Source: Vulcanimicrobiota bacterium (GTDB lineage: Bacteria > Vulcanimicrobiota > Vulcanimicrobiia > Vulcanimicrobiales > Vulcanimicrobiaceae). Taken from it: DNA of 64,000 nucleotides. The position numbers and the translations under genes are program-made. Below the pieces are notes generated by a model. That model saw only the letters and a program-made list of their open reading frames with translations. It was not told the DNA's origin and searched no databases. The stretch is taken from NCBI GenBank assembly GCA_027459645.1, contig DAIDHQ010000010.1, forward strand, positions 40,846 to 104,845, given 5' to 3'. Shown piece by piece: positions 43,601-52,275 of this stretch (positions are counted from its first letter, which is position 1; every line of letters begins with the position of its first letter).

Positions 43601-43913
43601 CGGTCGCCGCAATGTCCAAGTTGGTGCCCAAATTAAACGTTGCGGTAATGGTCGAGATGCCTTGGCTACTCGTGGAGCTTATGTAGCGCAAGCCTTCGAC
43701 GCCGTTCACCGCGTTTTCCAGCGGCGTCGTCACGGCGCTCTCGACGGTCTGCGGGCTCGCGCCGATGTACGCCGCGGTCACCGTCACCACGGGCGGCGTG
43801 ATCTGCGGATACTGCGAGATCGGCAGCGTCGGAATGGCGACCAGCCCCATGATGATAATCACGACGGAGCATACGATGGCCATGATGGGCCGCTTCAGGA
43901 AAAACGACGTCAT
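40659..43913 (-). CDS. RND-family HAE1-type efflux transporter
   Basis: The 1084-residue inner-membrane pump matches AcrB/HAE1. N-terminal FFLKRPIMAIVCSVVIII, periplasmic loops, the TM4 Asp pair in VVDDAIVVIENIA (proton relay) and a C-terminal TGAGSNARHSLGTVVFGG block are present. It would export hydrophobic compounds with an outer-membrane channel and periplasmic adaptor, but no adaptor gene is in the window; the downstream barrel-like gene could be a channel. It follows lipA by 15 bases. Confidence 0.92.
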   Translation of the reverse strand: MTSFFLKRPIMAIVCSVVIIIMGLVAIPTLPISQYPQITPPVVTVTAAYIGASPQTVESAVTTPLENAVNGVEGLRYISSTSSQGISTITATFNLGTNLDIAATDVQNAVQSALGLLPNEVKQTGVTVSKNNGSFVMALALESNNGAHDTLFLSNYAELNVVNDLKRVPGVSSVMIFGQRRYAMRIWLNPHELQARRLATTDVINALQEQNVNVAAGSIGSAPEPANQPYTYTVNAVGRLTDPSQFRNIIIRANPDGGFTRLGDVARVELGAEDYNSFLRFDGNPNVVGLGIQQLPSANALQVAQGVRARLDQLSKNFPPDVHYKVAFDTTLFVKESIKEVVITLLLSILLVVLVIYLFLQSGRSTLIPATTIPISLIGTFFVMKLFDFTINTITLFGLTLAAGLVVDDAIVVIENIARYMKEHKMGGVEGAQAAMNEIQSAVVASSLVLFSVFTPVAFFPGTTGLLYKQFALTITASITISLFAALTLAPVLSSMLLYDKPDATRGFFGWFNRRFNGFREWYGKQLPRYFRIRWVVLGVFALTLLFTAALFELTPTGFIPAEDQGFLMVFIQSPEGTSLSQEHQVALKAENIVRNTKGVKDVFDVGGFSFTGSAPNHGIMFVQLKPWSEREGNFQTQPMGMLYVGPNAMQPKFAKQIPESTVFGIQPPAIFGIDTLGFSFELEDRGNLGLKKLYGVAQQYENAAPQGNTKYPFSLRTQFAIDSPQLEVNVDRNKAKAIGVSLSDVFNTMQVNLGSLYVNDFNYLNRSYRVYVQADEPFRSRVSDLQSLYVRSNGGGLTPVSALVSSGMQYAPPNITHYNLFRNIEINGQPNGNASSGQEISAMEKLAKKLDPAGVSYEWSGLTLDEIQSGSQTIIIFSLGIIFVFLVLAAQYESFIDPLIVLLAVPAALLGALLFMNYRDLLSFLYFIPQVPYKIPQILGFAFPAISQDAYAQVGYVMLIGLAAKSAILIVEFANQQLAAGADVITAAMRAARTRLRPILMTSIAFVIAMLPLVYATGAGSNARHSLGTVVFGGMLFATFLNLAITPVLYVIIKGLELRGMRPRGKNGKAATLPPDRETAPVG

Positions 43914-43928
43914 TTGTGCTCTAAAGGT

Positions 43929-44855
43929 TTATTTGGCGACCGAGGTTGCAGCCGGCTGCGGGAAGGCCTGTTCCGCGTGGTACGAGGAGCGTGAGAGCGG
44001 GCTGGAGACGACCTGGTGGAAGCCCTTGCTCTTCGCGAGCGCTCCCAGTTCGGCGAAGCGCGCGGGCGTCACGAACTCGACCACGGGCAGATGTTTTTTG
44101 GACGGTTGAAGGTACTGTCCCATGGTGAATATGTCGACGCCGACGGCGCGAGCGTCATCCATGGCGGCTTCGAGCTCGTCGTCGCGTTCGCCAAGGCCGA
44201 GCATCAGCGACGTCTTGGTGTAGCGCTCGGGCGCGCGCCGCTTGGCGTGGTCGAGAATGCGCAGCGACTGTTCGTACGTCGCGCGCTTGTCGCGCACGGA
44301 CGGCGTCAGGCGACGAACGGTCTCCAGATTGTGCGCGAAAACGTCGGGCTTTGCGTCCATGACGATGTCGAGCGCATTGAGGTCGCCGCGGTAATCGCCG
44401 CTCAGGATTTCGACCTTCGAACCGGGGGCGCGCTCGTGGATCGCGCGAATCGTATTGGCGAAGATCAGCGCGCCGCCGTCGGCGAGGTCGTCGCGATCGA
44501 CGGCGGTCAGAACGAGATACTTCCAGCCCAGATCGGCAACGGCGTCCGCAACCCGCACCGGCTCCATCCAGTCGACGACGCCCTTCGGATTGCCCGTCTT
44601 CACGTTGCAGAAACGGCAGCCGCGCGTGCACGTATCGCCCAAGATCATGATCGTGGCGGTTCCGGCACCCCAACACTCCGCAAGATTCGGGCACGCGGCC
44701 TCTTTACACACGGTGTTGAGGGCGAGCAGGTTGACCTTCGCCTTCACGCGCTCGTAATCGTCGCCGATCGGCAGCGATACGCGAAGCCAATCGGGCTTGC
44801 GCGCGTGGCGCGGCGATTCGGGGGTCTGCGAAATTAGGTCGATGTCAACTGCCAT
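43929..44855 (-). CDS. lipA: Lipoyl synthase
   Basis: LipA, 308 residues, inserts two sulfurs into octanoyl groups bound to lipoyl domains. The auxiliary cluster C-x4-C-x5-C is CKEAACPNLAEC and the radical-SAM cluster CTRGCRFC; both are complete. The ATG at 44855 is used since the frame upstream is antisense/overlapping lipB. It overlaps lipB by 22 bases. Confidence 0.94.
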   Translation of the reverse strand: MAVDIDLISQTPESPRHARKPDWLRVSLPIGDDYERVKAKVNLLALNTVCKEAACPNLAECWGAGTATIMILGDTCTRGCRFCNVKTGNPKGVVDWMEPVRVADAVADLGWKYLVLTAVDRDDLADGGALIFANTIRAIHERAPGSKVEILSGDYRGDLNALDIVMDAKPDVFAHNLETVRRLTPSVRDKRATYEQSLRILDHAKRRAPERYTKTSLMLGLGERDDELEAAMDDARAVGVDIFTMGQYLQPSKKHLPVVEFVTPARFAELGALAKSKGFHQVVSSPLSRSSYHAEQAFPQPAATSVAK

Positions 44856-45511
44856 GATGATTCCTGGATGAACTGCACGTCGAAGGCGCGCTCGAGCGCC
44901 TCCCGTAGCAGCGGCTTTACTTCGCCGATCGAAACCTCGCGCCCGGTCTCGTGCGAGATCGACGTGATCCCCCGGTCGGTCAAGCCGCATGGATTGATCA
45001 GCCGGTCGTAATCCAGCTCGGTCGAGACGTTGAGCGCGATGCCGTGCAACGATACCATCTTTTGCACCGCCAGACCAATCGCACAAATCTGATTCGGCCC
45101 GACCCACACGCCGGCGTGCTCCTTCCAGCGCTCCGCGGCAATCCCGTAGGCGCCGACCGTCTCTATGACCGCCCCCTCCAGGGTTCGCACCAGCGGCACG
45201 ATCTCACGGAAGCGCTCGAGCTTGCGAATGGGGTAGACGACGAGCTGCCCCGGACCGTGGTAGGTCACGTCGCCCCCGCGCTCGATCTGAACCAGATCGA
45301 CCCCGCGAGCCGCGAGCAGCTGCTCGCTCAGCAGCACGTTTTCGCGCTTTGCCTGGCGCCCCAGCGTCACGACGGGCGTGTGCTCGACGAAGATCCACGT
45401 GTCGTGCTCGCGCCCCTCCGCGACCGCCTGATGCAGCGCGTGCTGAATCTCCCATACCTCGCGATACGGCCGCGTCCCCAAATCGAGCAATCTCGCCTGC
45501 GCGCAAGCCAT
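44834..45511 (-). CDS. lipB: Octanoyltransferase LipB, catalytic Lys replaced
   Basis: The 225-residue protein transfers octanoate from ACP to lipoyl domains. RGGDVTYHGPGQLVVYP (about 78-94) and acyl-Cys C175 (INPCGLTDRG) are conserved, but the catalytic lysine position of the usual K-I-A-A-I-G motif is Q141 in NQICAIGLAV. K151 nearby might substitute. It precedes lipA, and lpdA lies upstream across a long palindrome, forming a lipoate operon. Confidence 0.85.
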   Translation of the reverse strand: MACAQARLLDLGTRPYREVWEIQHALHQAVAEGREHDTWIFVEHTPVVTLGRQAKRENVLLSEQLLAARGVDLVQIERGGDVTYHGPGQLVVYPIRKLERFREIVPLVRTLEGAVIETVGAYGIAAERWKEHAGVWVGPNQICAIGLAVQKMVSLHGIALNVSTELDYDRLINPCGLTDRGITSISHETGREVSIGEVKPLLREALERAFDVQFIQESSWQLTST

Positions 45512-45537
45512 TTAGTGTATTGAACCAGCGTAGAGAG

Positions 45538-45716
45538 GAGCGAAGTTGCTCGAGATCCGTTTGTCGGGCGGTTCCGTAGGGCGGCTCTGAACGAGCCCTG
45601 GAGCCAGGATGGCGCAAAGGGCGAGGAAGTGCAGCAGCCATTTTTGCACGGATGCAAAAATGGTGAGCGGCGCCCCAAGGAACCGCCCGCAAACGAACAA
45701 CGAGGTTACTTCGCTC
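45538..45716. repeat. Long palindrome anchored on the lpdA stop
   Basis: Arms 45558-45575 (CGTTTGTCGGGCGGTTCC) and 45679-45695 match except one missing base, extended outwards by GAGCGAAGT/ACTTCGCTC. An inner perfect 11-bp stem is CCATTTTTGCA (45638-45648)/45653-45663. The right arm includes the lpdA stop codon at 45706-45708. It shares ATGGCGCAAA with the 35778 palindrome, so they may be one family. Confidence 0.75.
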
Positions 45717-47151
45717 CGACCGGAGTCTTCGGTTTCGGATTGACGATATGGATGGCTTTGCCGTGGGCGGCTTCGGCGGCGTCCATGATGCCTTCGGTCA
45801 GCGTCGGATGCGGATGGATCGAGAGGCCGATGTCTTCGAGCGTCGCACCCATTTCGAGCGCGATCACGCCTTCGCCGATCAACGATTCGGCTTGCGGCGC
45901 GACGATGTGCATGCCGAGCAGCATGTCGGTCTTCGCGTCGCCGACGAGTTTGATCACGCCGTCCGTCTCGTTCATCGTGCGCGCGCGTCCGCTTGCGGCG
46001 AGCGGGAACTTGCCGATGCGGACTTCGTAGCCTTTGGCTTTCGCCTCTTCCTCGGAGAGTCCGACGGTCGCGACTTCGGGATCGGTGTAGACGCAGTTCG
46101 GAATGGCGACCGGATCGAATGCCGCCGACTTGTCGCCCGAAATTACTTCGGCCGCAACGACGCCTTGCTTCATCGCGCGGTGCGCGAGCAGCGGTTGCCC
46201 GGTGACGTCGCCGATCGCGAAGATGTTCGCGACCTTCGTGCGCATCTGCGCATCGGTGTGAACGAAGCCTTTGTCGTCGGTCGAAAGGCCTGCGGCGGCA
46301 AGGTTCAGCGTATCGGTCACCGGACGGCGGCCGACCGCAACGAGCACCATTTCGAACTCGCGCGTTTCGTCTTTACCGTTCGTGCCTTCGCCGTTGAACG
46401 TGGCCTTCACGCCGCTCTTGGTCTTCTGGAGCGATCCGACTTTCGTGTCGAGCATGATCTCGACGCCTTGCTTCTTCAAGATGCGTCCGAGCGTCTTGGA
46501 TATTTCCGCGTCGGTGCCGGTAAGAATCTGCGGCATCGCTTCGATCACGAGCACCTTCGCGCCGACGCGCGTGTACACCGTGGCGAACTCGAGCCCGATG
46601 ACGCCGCCGCCGATGACGAGCATCGTCTTCGGAATTTTTTTCATCTGCACGGCGTCGTCGGAGTTGATGATGAACTCGCCGTCGCGCGGCCATGCCTTTA
46701 CGTCGATGGGCGCCGAACCGGTGGCAATGACGACATCTTTGGCGACGATCGTGTCTTCGCCGCCGTCTTTTTTCTTCAGAACGACGGTATTGGCGTCTTT
46801 GAAGCTTGCGTCGCCGTACATGAATTCGACGTTGTTGGCTTTGAAGAGCGTCTTGACGCCGCCGACGTTGGCATTGACGACGTCGGTCTTGAACTTGGCG
46901 ACGCCTTCGCGGTCGACGTCGGCCTTGGGAACCTTCAGCCCGATCGCGGCCGCGTGATCGATATGACGGATCACCTCGCCGACGTGCAGCAGCGCCTTGG
47001 TCGGGATGCACCCCCAGTTGAGGCAGACACCGCCGACCTCGTCGCGGTCGACGCAGATGACTTTCTTGCCCAACTGGCCGAGGCGGATTGCGGCATGGTA
47101 ACCACCCGGTCCGGCTCCGATGACGACCGCGTCGGCTTCAAATTTCGCCAC
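45706..47151 (-). CDS. lpdA: Dihydrolipoyl dehydrogenase
   Basis: The 481-residue E3 enzyme reoxidises lipoyl groups of 2-oxoacid dehydrogenase complexes with NAD. FAD motif VIGAGPGGYHAAIRLGQLG, redox disulfide GGVCLNWGCIPTKALLH, NAD motif VIGGGVIGLEFATVY and the His-Glu dyad in HPHPTLTEGIMDA are all intact. With lipB and lipA downstream it forms a lipoate transcription unit. Confidence 0.95.
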   Translation of the reverse strand: MAKFEADAVVIGAGPGGYHAAIRLGQLGKKVICVDRDEVGGVCLNWGCIPTKALLHVGEVIRHIDHAAAIGLKVPKADVDREGVAKFKTDVVNANVGGVKTLFKANNVEFMYGDASFKDANTVVLKKKDGGEDTIVAKDVVIATGSAPIDVKAWPRDGEFIINSDDAVQMKKIPKTMLVIGGGVIGLEFATVYTRVGAKVLVIEAMPQILTGTDAEISKTLGRILKKQGVEIMLDTKVGSLQKTKSGVKATFNGEGTNGKDETREFEMVLVAVGRRPVTDTLNLAAAGLSTDDKGFVHTDAQMRTKVANIFAIGDVTGQPLLAHRAMKQGVVAAEVISGDKSAAFDPVAIPNCVYTDPEVATVGLSEEEAKAKGYEVRIGKFPLAASGRARTMNETDGVIKLVGDAKTDMLLGMHIVAPQAESLIGEGVIALEMGATLEDIGLSIHPHPTLTEGIMDAAEAAHGKAIHIVNPKPKTPVGAK

Positions 47152-47166
47152 TGTATACTCCTGGAA

Positions 47167-49425
47167 TTACGGCTGAAGGTTTGGCTCGGCTACTATATCA
47201 GGTCTTCGCCACGTTTCGCTTCGACCTATTCCGACCAGGAGCGCCGCAAAATGGGCCGGAAGCGACGCCAGGTCCCAGCTGCCTCCTTGTAGCGCCGCAT
47301 CCGCAAGCTGCCGCTCGTCTAGACATTCGCGCAGGCGCGCCTCGTCTTCGCGCCGCTCGGCTTCGAGGAAACCTTGGGCGGTGAGCCAGCGCTCCTTGCG
47401 CAACCGCCCCGAGGCGGCCAGCGCCTGCGCCGCTTCGTCGTGCTGCTCGACGGCGATCAGCAAGCGGGCGAGGCACTCACCCAGCCGTGCGATCCACTCC
47501 GGTTGCGGAGCACGGCGGAGAAGGTCGCAGGCAATATGGAGATGCTCCTTGGCCGCCGGGATGAACCCTTGGGCGAGCGCGATGCGCGCGAGCGTTTCAT
47601 GCTGCCAGCCGATGTGCGCCAGGCTCGCGGCCGCTTCGAAACGCGCGATCGCGTCGCCGGCGAGTCCGGCGGCGCTGGCATACTCTTTGATCGTGTAGTC
47701 GATCTCCGCAAGGTTCCCCAGCGCGACGCCGATCAGTACGTCGGTGCCGTGCTCTTCGAGCGTTTCTAAGGCGCGCCGAAAATACGGACGCGCGCGCGCG
47801 GCGTCGCCGCGTCCTTCGAAGATCACGTTGCCTTGATTGATGAGTGCCGCCCCGACGCCGCGCTTGTGACCGATCTGGTCGTACACCTGCACGGCGGTTT
47901 CCGCGTAGTCGAACGCTTCGTCGAGCTGGCCGCGGTGAAATGCGGCCGCGGCGAGCGCATTGTATGCGCGCGCAAGGCCGAGACGGTCGCCCGCGATCGT
48001 AAAGGCGGAGACCGTGGCGCTCGCGCGGTCGAGCATGCGGCCGTACTCTGCCGCGGCGTGCGCGACGCAGATGCCGATGTAATACATCTTGCCGCGCATT
48101 GCGGGCTTGAGGCGATCGGCGACCGATTCCAAGCGGTCGGCCCAAATCAGCCCTTCGCTAAAACGTCCGCCTTCGGCCCACGCCGAGATCATCACCGACA
48201 ACACGTCGGCCAAAAGCGGAATCCGGTCCGCCGGCTTTTTCAACGACCAGCCGAGCGCGTTGCAGAAATCCCCATAGCGCAGAAATACTCGGTACATCGC
48301 GGCACCTGCGTTTGCGCTCGTGATGTCCTGCCACAGCGAGCGCGCGACGTCGTTCATTCGCGCTGCAAACCGCTCTTCGATCGCGCGGCGGTTCTGCAGC
48401 GACGTAAACGAGCGCGCGGCCACGGCGCGGATCGGCGAAAGCATTCGGTAGCTGAATTCCGTCTTCATCAGCAGCGAAAGCGCCGCGGCTTCTTCGAGCG
48501 CGGCTTCCGCCAGCTTAGGATCGTCTTCCCCGACCGCCGCAATATCGTCGGCGTCGAAGCTGTCCGCGAAGAGCGACGCCAGCGCAAACGCGCGTTTCGC
48601 GTTGGGCGAAAGTTGCGAGTAACTCCACGCGATCACGTTGCCGATCGTGCGATGACGCGGGTCGAGTCCGCGCGTCGAACGCAGATGATACGGGCGCAGC
48701 GCTTGCAATTCGGCGGCCAGTTCGTCGAGCGAGAGCGAGGCGAGCCGAGCGGCCGCCAAATCGAGCGCGACGGGAAGGCCGTCGAGCGCGCGCGATATGG
48801 TCGCGATGATCTCTTCCGTGAGGGCATTGAGCGCTTTGCGATCGATATTCGCGCGCTCCGCAAAAAAATTGACGGCGTCGGGTTCGCTAAGCGGGTCGAC
48901 GTCGAACACCTCTTCGCCCGAATAATCCAAGCGGCATTGGCTCGTCGCGAGGATCGTCAGCGACGCGATCTTCGAGAGCGATTCGATGAGCGAGCTGGTT
49001 TCGTCCGGCGCATGCTCGCAGTTGTCCAGTACGAGCACGGCCGTCGTTGCCGATAACGCTCGATCGAGCGTTTCGATCGGCGAACGTCCCGCCTCTTCGC
49101 GCAGGCTCAACGCGTGCATGACGGTGCCGACGACCGATTCAGGCGCCACGCCGGCGAGGGAGATAAATGCGGTACGGCATTTAGTCTCTCGCTCGTAACG
49201 CAGCACCGCTTCGTAAGCGAGGCGCGTTTTGCCGACGCCGCCGGGACCGACGAGCGTGAGGATGCCGCCTCGCTTCAAAAAAGCGAGTAAGCGAGCAATT
49301 TCCGAATCACGCCCCACGAACGGGACGCGGAGGTCGACGGTCCGCGAATCCAACACCGCATACAAGTCGTCGGCAAGCGTTGACGCGGGGTTTACCGAAA
49401 AATGGATGGCATGGTGGCCCCACAT
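47167..49425 (-). CDS. STAND-type ATPase with TPR repeats
   Basis: The 752-residue protein has an NTPase core: Walker A GPGGVGKT at 60-67, Walker B VLVLDNCEHA and ILATSQCRL (sensor), then a long alpha-helical region (about 370-720) with TPR-like repeats such as AYNALAAAAFHRGQLDEAFDYA. This is the AfsR/LuxR-type signalling ATPase layout, but no DNA-binding domain is seen. Its ATG overlaps the MocR ATG in a CATG; a TTG start near residue 21 is plausible. It is upstream of lpdA by 15 bases. Confidence 0.75.
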   Translation of the reverse strand: MWGHHAIHFSVNPASTLADDLYAVLDSRTVDLRVPFVGRDSEIARLLAFLKRGGILTLVGPGGVGKTRLAYEAVLRYERETKCRTAFISLAGVAPESVVGTVMHALSLREEAGRSPIETLDRALSATTAVLVLDNCEHAPDETSSLIESLSKIASLTILATSQCRLDYSGEEVFDVDPLSEPDAVNFFAERANIDRKALNALTEEIIATISRALDGLPVALDLAAARLASLSLDELAAELQALRPYHLRSTRGLDPRHRTIGNVIAWSYSQLSPNAKRAFALASLFADSFDADDIAAVGEDDPKLAEAALEEAAALSLLMKTEFSYRMLSPIRAVAARSFTSLQNRRAIEERFAARMNDVARSLWQDITSANAGAAMYRVFLRYGDFCNALGWSLKKPADRIPLLADVLSVMISAWAEGGRFSEGLIWADRLESVADRLKPAMRGKMYYIGICVAHAAAEYGRMLDRASATVSAFTIAGDRLGLARAYNALAAAAFHRGQLDEAFDYAETAVQVYDQIGHKRGVGAALINQGNVIFEGRGDAARARPYFRRALETLEEHGTDVLIGVALGNLAEIDYTIKEYASAAGLAGDAIARFEAAASLAHIGWQHETLARIALAQGFIPAAKEHLHIACDLLRRAPQPEWIARLGECLARLLIAVEQHDEAAQALAASGRLRKERWLTAQGFLEAERREDEARLRECLDERQLADAALQGGSWDLASLPAHFAALLVGIGRSETWRRPDIVAEPNLQP

Positions 49426-50890
49426 GGCTAAAATTGGATGGTCCGGTATCCTTCCGGAACTCGACCGGGAATCGATCGTCCCGCTCTACCGTCAGATCTA
49501 CGAGCATCTCCGCGAAGCAATTCTCGCGGGGACGCTTCCGGAATCGACGCGCTTGCCTCCCGAGCGAAGCATGGCCGAGCGATTGGCCGTCAATCGGAGC
49601 ACGATCGTCCATGCCTATCGGGAACTGGTGGCCGACGGTCTGATCGAACAGCGCGTCGGCTCGGGCTCGCGCGTCGTGCCGCAGCTTCGAGGCGGCCAGC
49701 CGGCGCGCGGCGCGGGCGTTCCGTGGTGGGTCACCTTGCCGCCCTGGCGGGTGGGAGAGTTTCCGAACATCCTCGGCGAGCTGGCGGCGAAACAAGAACC
49801 CGGACGTATCTCGTTCGTGCAGGGCGTCGCCCCCGACGAGCCCTCGCCGCTCGGAGAGCTCGCGCAATCGTTCGAACGTGTCGCGCGCGATCCGCGCTTC
49901 GTGCTCTCATACGGCGATTCCGAAGGCTACGAACCGCTGCGGCAAGCGATCGCAACGCGCATGAACGGGAACGGCGCGAGCTCGATCGCGCCAAAGAACG
50001 TCATCGTGCTCACGGGATCGACGCAAGGCATCATGATCGTCGCGCAATCGCTTGCCGAGCCGGGCGACGAGATCATCGTGGAATCGCCGTCGTATCCCGG
50101 CGCCTTGCAGATCTTTCAGATCAACGGTTTGCGCGCGATTCCCGTGCCCGTGGACGAGGACGGCATGCGCGTGGATCACGTCGAGGCGATTTTGCGCACG
50201 CGGCGGCCGCGCTTCATCTACACGATGCCTTCGCTGCACAACCCGACGAATGCGACGATGAACGCCGATCGCCGCGAACGCTTAGCGACGATCGCCAAGC
50301 GGTCGGGCGTTCCGATCATCGAAGACGACCCCTACGGCCCTCTCGCGCAACATGCGCTGCCGCCGCTGGTTTCGCTCGCACCGGACCACGTCGTATACCT
50401 TTCGACGTTTTCGAAGACGATCGCGCCGAGTTTGCGAGTCGGATGGCTCGCCGCGCCGCGCATGATTCTCGAACGGCTGCTGTTGCGAAAGCAAGCCTAC
50501 GACATGGCGACGAGCCTGTACGTGCAAGCGGCGATCGTAGACTACTTGGAGCGGGGCTACGACGCGCACGTCGCGCAGCTTCGGGAAGAGCTGCTGCTGC
50601 GCCGCACGATCGCCGACGAAGCGATGGTAAAACATTGGCCTTCGTCGGTTCGCGCGATTAGCGCGCCGGGCGGATTTTACATCTGGGTACAGACGCCGCG
50701 CGAACTGCGTGCGCGCGCGTTGCTCGACGTTGCCGAGCGGCTTGGAGCCTCGTTTCTTTTCGGCGAGGCGTTCTTCGCCGATTCGGGCGGCGACCATCAC
50801 TTCCGCATCGCGTTGACCGCCGTGTCTCGGGAAGAGATCGCCGAAGGCGTCCGGCGCATCGGCCAAGCCATTGCAACCCTCCGTTCCTAA
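49424..50890 (+). CDS. MocR-type GntR/aminotransferase transcription regulator
   Basis: The 488-residue protein joins a GntR winged helix (about 10-80, IVPLYRQIYEHLREAILAG and STRLPPERSMAERL) to a fold-type I aminotransferase domain with PLP lysine K331 in STFSKTIAPSLRVGW. MocR proteins sense PLP-linked metabolites; PdxR and GabR are examples. A PdxST operon is in this genome but 33 kb away, so the regulon is unknown. The start ATG overlaps that of the divergent ATPase. Confidence 0.87.
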   Translation: MAKIGWSGILPELDRESIVPLYRQIYEHLREAILAGTLPESTRLPPERSMAERLAVNRSTIVHAYRELVADGLIEQRVGSGSRVVPQLRGGQPARGAGVPWWVTLPPWRVGEFPNILGELAAKQEPGRISFVQGVAPDEPSPLGELAQSFERVARDPRFVLSYGDSEGYEPLRQAIATRMNGNGASSIAPKNVIVLTGSTQGIMIVAQSLAEPGDEIIVESPSYPGALQIFQINGLRAIPVPVDEDGMRVDHVEAILRTRRPRFIYTMPSLHNPTNATMNADRRERLATIAKRSGVPIIEDDPYGPLAQHALPPLVSLAPDHVVYLSTFSKTIAPSLRVGWLAAPRMILERLLLRKQAYDMATSLYVQAAIVDYLERGYDAHVAQLREELLLRRTIADEAMVKHWPSSVRAISAPGGFYIWVQTPRELRARALLDVAERLGASFLFGEAFFADSGGDHHFRIALTAVSREEIAEGVRRIGQAIATLRS

Positions 50891-51785
50891 GCTGCAGGCG
50901 CGACTGTTGGAGTGGTACGCGCGCTACGGCCGCGCGACGCTTCCGTGGCGCGCGATTCGCGATCCGTATCGTACGCTGGTGAGCGAGTTCATGCTTCAGC
51001 AAACGCAGGTAGATCGCGTCGTGCCGAAATTCGAAGCGTTCGTAGAGCGGTTCCCAGACGTCGAAGCGTTGGCGAACGCGCGCATCGCCGACGTTTTGCG
51101 CTTGTGGCAGGGTCTGGGGTATAACACTCGCGGCGTGCGCCTTGCCAACGTCGCCAAGGAGATCGTCTCGCGCTTCGGCGGCGTTATTCCGGCGAACGTC
51201 GAAGCACTGCAATCGCTTCCGGGTATCGGGCCCTATACGGCGCGCGCGATCGCCGCATTCGGCTTCGACGAACCGCTCGCGCCCGTGGATACGAACGTCC
51301 GTCGCATCGTCCACCGGGTGTTCTTCGGTATCGAACATCCGCCGAAGGCGGCGCCGGCGCAGCTGGACGAGCGCGCGCAAGAGCTCGTGCCGGCACGCGG
51401 CCACGACTGGAGTTCCGCGTTGATGGATCTCGGAGCGACGATATGCACCGCGCGCGCGCCGAAATGTATGCTGTGCCCGCTATACGACGAGTGCGCGAGC
51501 GCGCCGTTGGACGCGGCGGTCGTAGAGCGTCTGCGGCGAGAGCACGCCAAGGCGCCGTCGCCGCAAAACGCAATACCGTTTGAAACGACGGTACGGTACG
51601 CGCGCGGCCGCGTCGTCGATCGCCTGCGAGAACTGCCGCCCGGCGAAGCGATTTCGTTCCTCGATCTTCATCGAGAGCTGGCAACGCTCGAACGTTCGCG
51701 CGAGGAGTTGAGTGAGGTCGTTGCGGCGCTCGAGCGTGACGGACTCGTTACGAGCCGCCCCGAGGGACTCTCGCTTCGGGAGTAG
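50871..51785 (+). CDS. mutY: A/G-specific adenine glycosylase, unusual C-terminus
   Basis: MutY, 304 residues, removes adenine opposite 8-oxoguanine. Catalytic E39 (SEFMLQQTQ), HhH LPGIGPYTARAIAAFGF, D140 (PVDTNVRRI) and the 4Fe-4S ligands C192-x6-C199-x2-C202-x5-C208 are present. After about residue 225 the usual NUDIX-like 8-oxoG recognition domain is replaced by a shorter helical, winged-helix-like tail of about 75 residues. TTG start overlaps MocR by 20 bases. Confidence 0.85.
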   Translation: MQPSVPKLQARLLEWYARYGRATLPWRAIRDPYRTLVSEFMLQQTQVDRVVPKFEAFVERFPDVEALANARIADVLRLWQGLGYNTRGVRLANVAKEIVSRFGGVIPANVEALQSLPGIGPYTARAIAAFGFDEPLAPVDTNVRRIVHRVFFGIEHPPKAAPAQLDERAQELVPARGHDWSSALMDLGATICTARAPKCMLCPLYDECASAPLDAAVVERLRREHAKAPSPQNAIPFETTVRYARGRVVDRLRELPPGEAISFLDLHRELATLERSREELSEVVAALERDGLVTSRPEGLSLRE

Positions 51786-51786
51786 T

Positions 51787-52275
51787 TTAAAGGTCGACGA
51801 CGGTGTCGTAGAGGCCGGGAACGCGTCGAACCAAACCGGTTGCCTCGTCCACCACCTGATATTCGCGCAATTGCGGCGCGTAGACTTGCAGCGTGTAGGC
51901 ATTTGCTTCGCCGCTGTTGCCGACGCGATGTAATTCGCGCCAGTTCAGCCGTTGATCGCGCGCGCCTTTGGAGAGGCGCTGTTCTTGGGCGGGCTGCAGA
52001 CGCGCGACGTCGCCGCCTTCGTCCAGCCTCGCAAAGTTCGTGACGTCGATCGTGCCGTCCATCACGAGCACCCAACATCGCGAATCGGCGTGATCGTGGA
52101 TCGGGCTCGTGCATCCGGGAGCCCAGAGCATCGCGACGAGTTCGTAATCGCGATTCTTTCGCAAGAGCGTCCGCGAGTAGCCGCCGGGAACGAGCGGCAG
52201 CATGCCTCGATAACGTTCAAAAGCGGAGGCGGCCTCTTGAAGTGCCGCTTCGACAAAAGACTCGAGATCGATCAC
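51787..52275 (-). CDS. Cysteine-dioxygenase-like cupin
   Basis: The 162-residue cupin has the iron-binding HxH in SPIHDHADSRCW (about 76-80) and a third His in the LHRVGNSGE segment, matching the cysteine dioxygenase/thiol dioxygenase group. GTG start with AAGGAG eight bases upstream, overlapping the FAD gene stop as GTGA. Substrate could be cysteine or a related thiol; the operon context is unusual. Confidence 0.75.
   Translation of the reverse strand: MIDLESFVEAALQEAASAFERYRGMLPLVPGGYSRTLLRKNRDYELVAMLWAPGCTSPIHDHADSRCWVLVMDGTIDVTNFARLDEGGDVARLQPAQEQRLSKGARDQRLNWRELHRVGNSGEANAYTLQVYAPQLREYQVVDEATGLVRRVPGLYDTVVDL

Noticed and set aside
49380..49410. TTGACG -35 box before MocR
   Set aside because: No -10 box at proper spacing was found.
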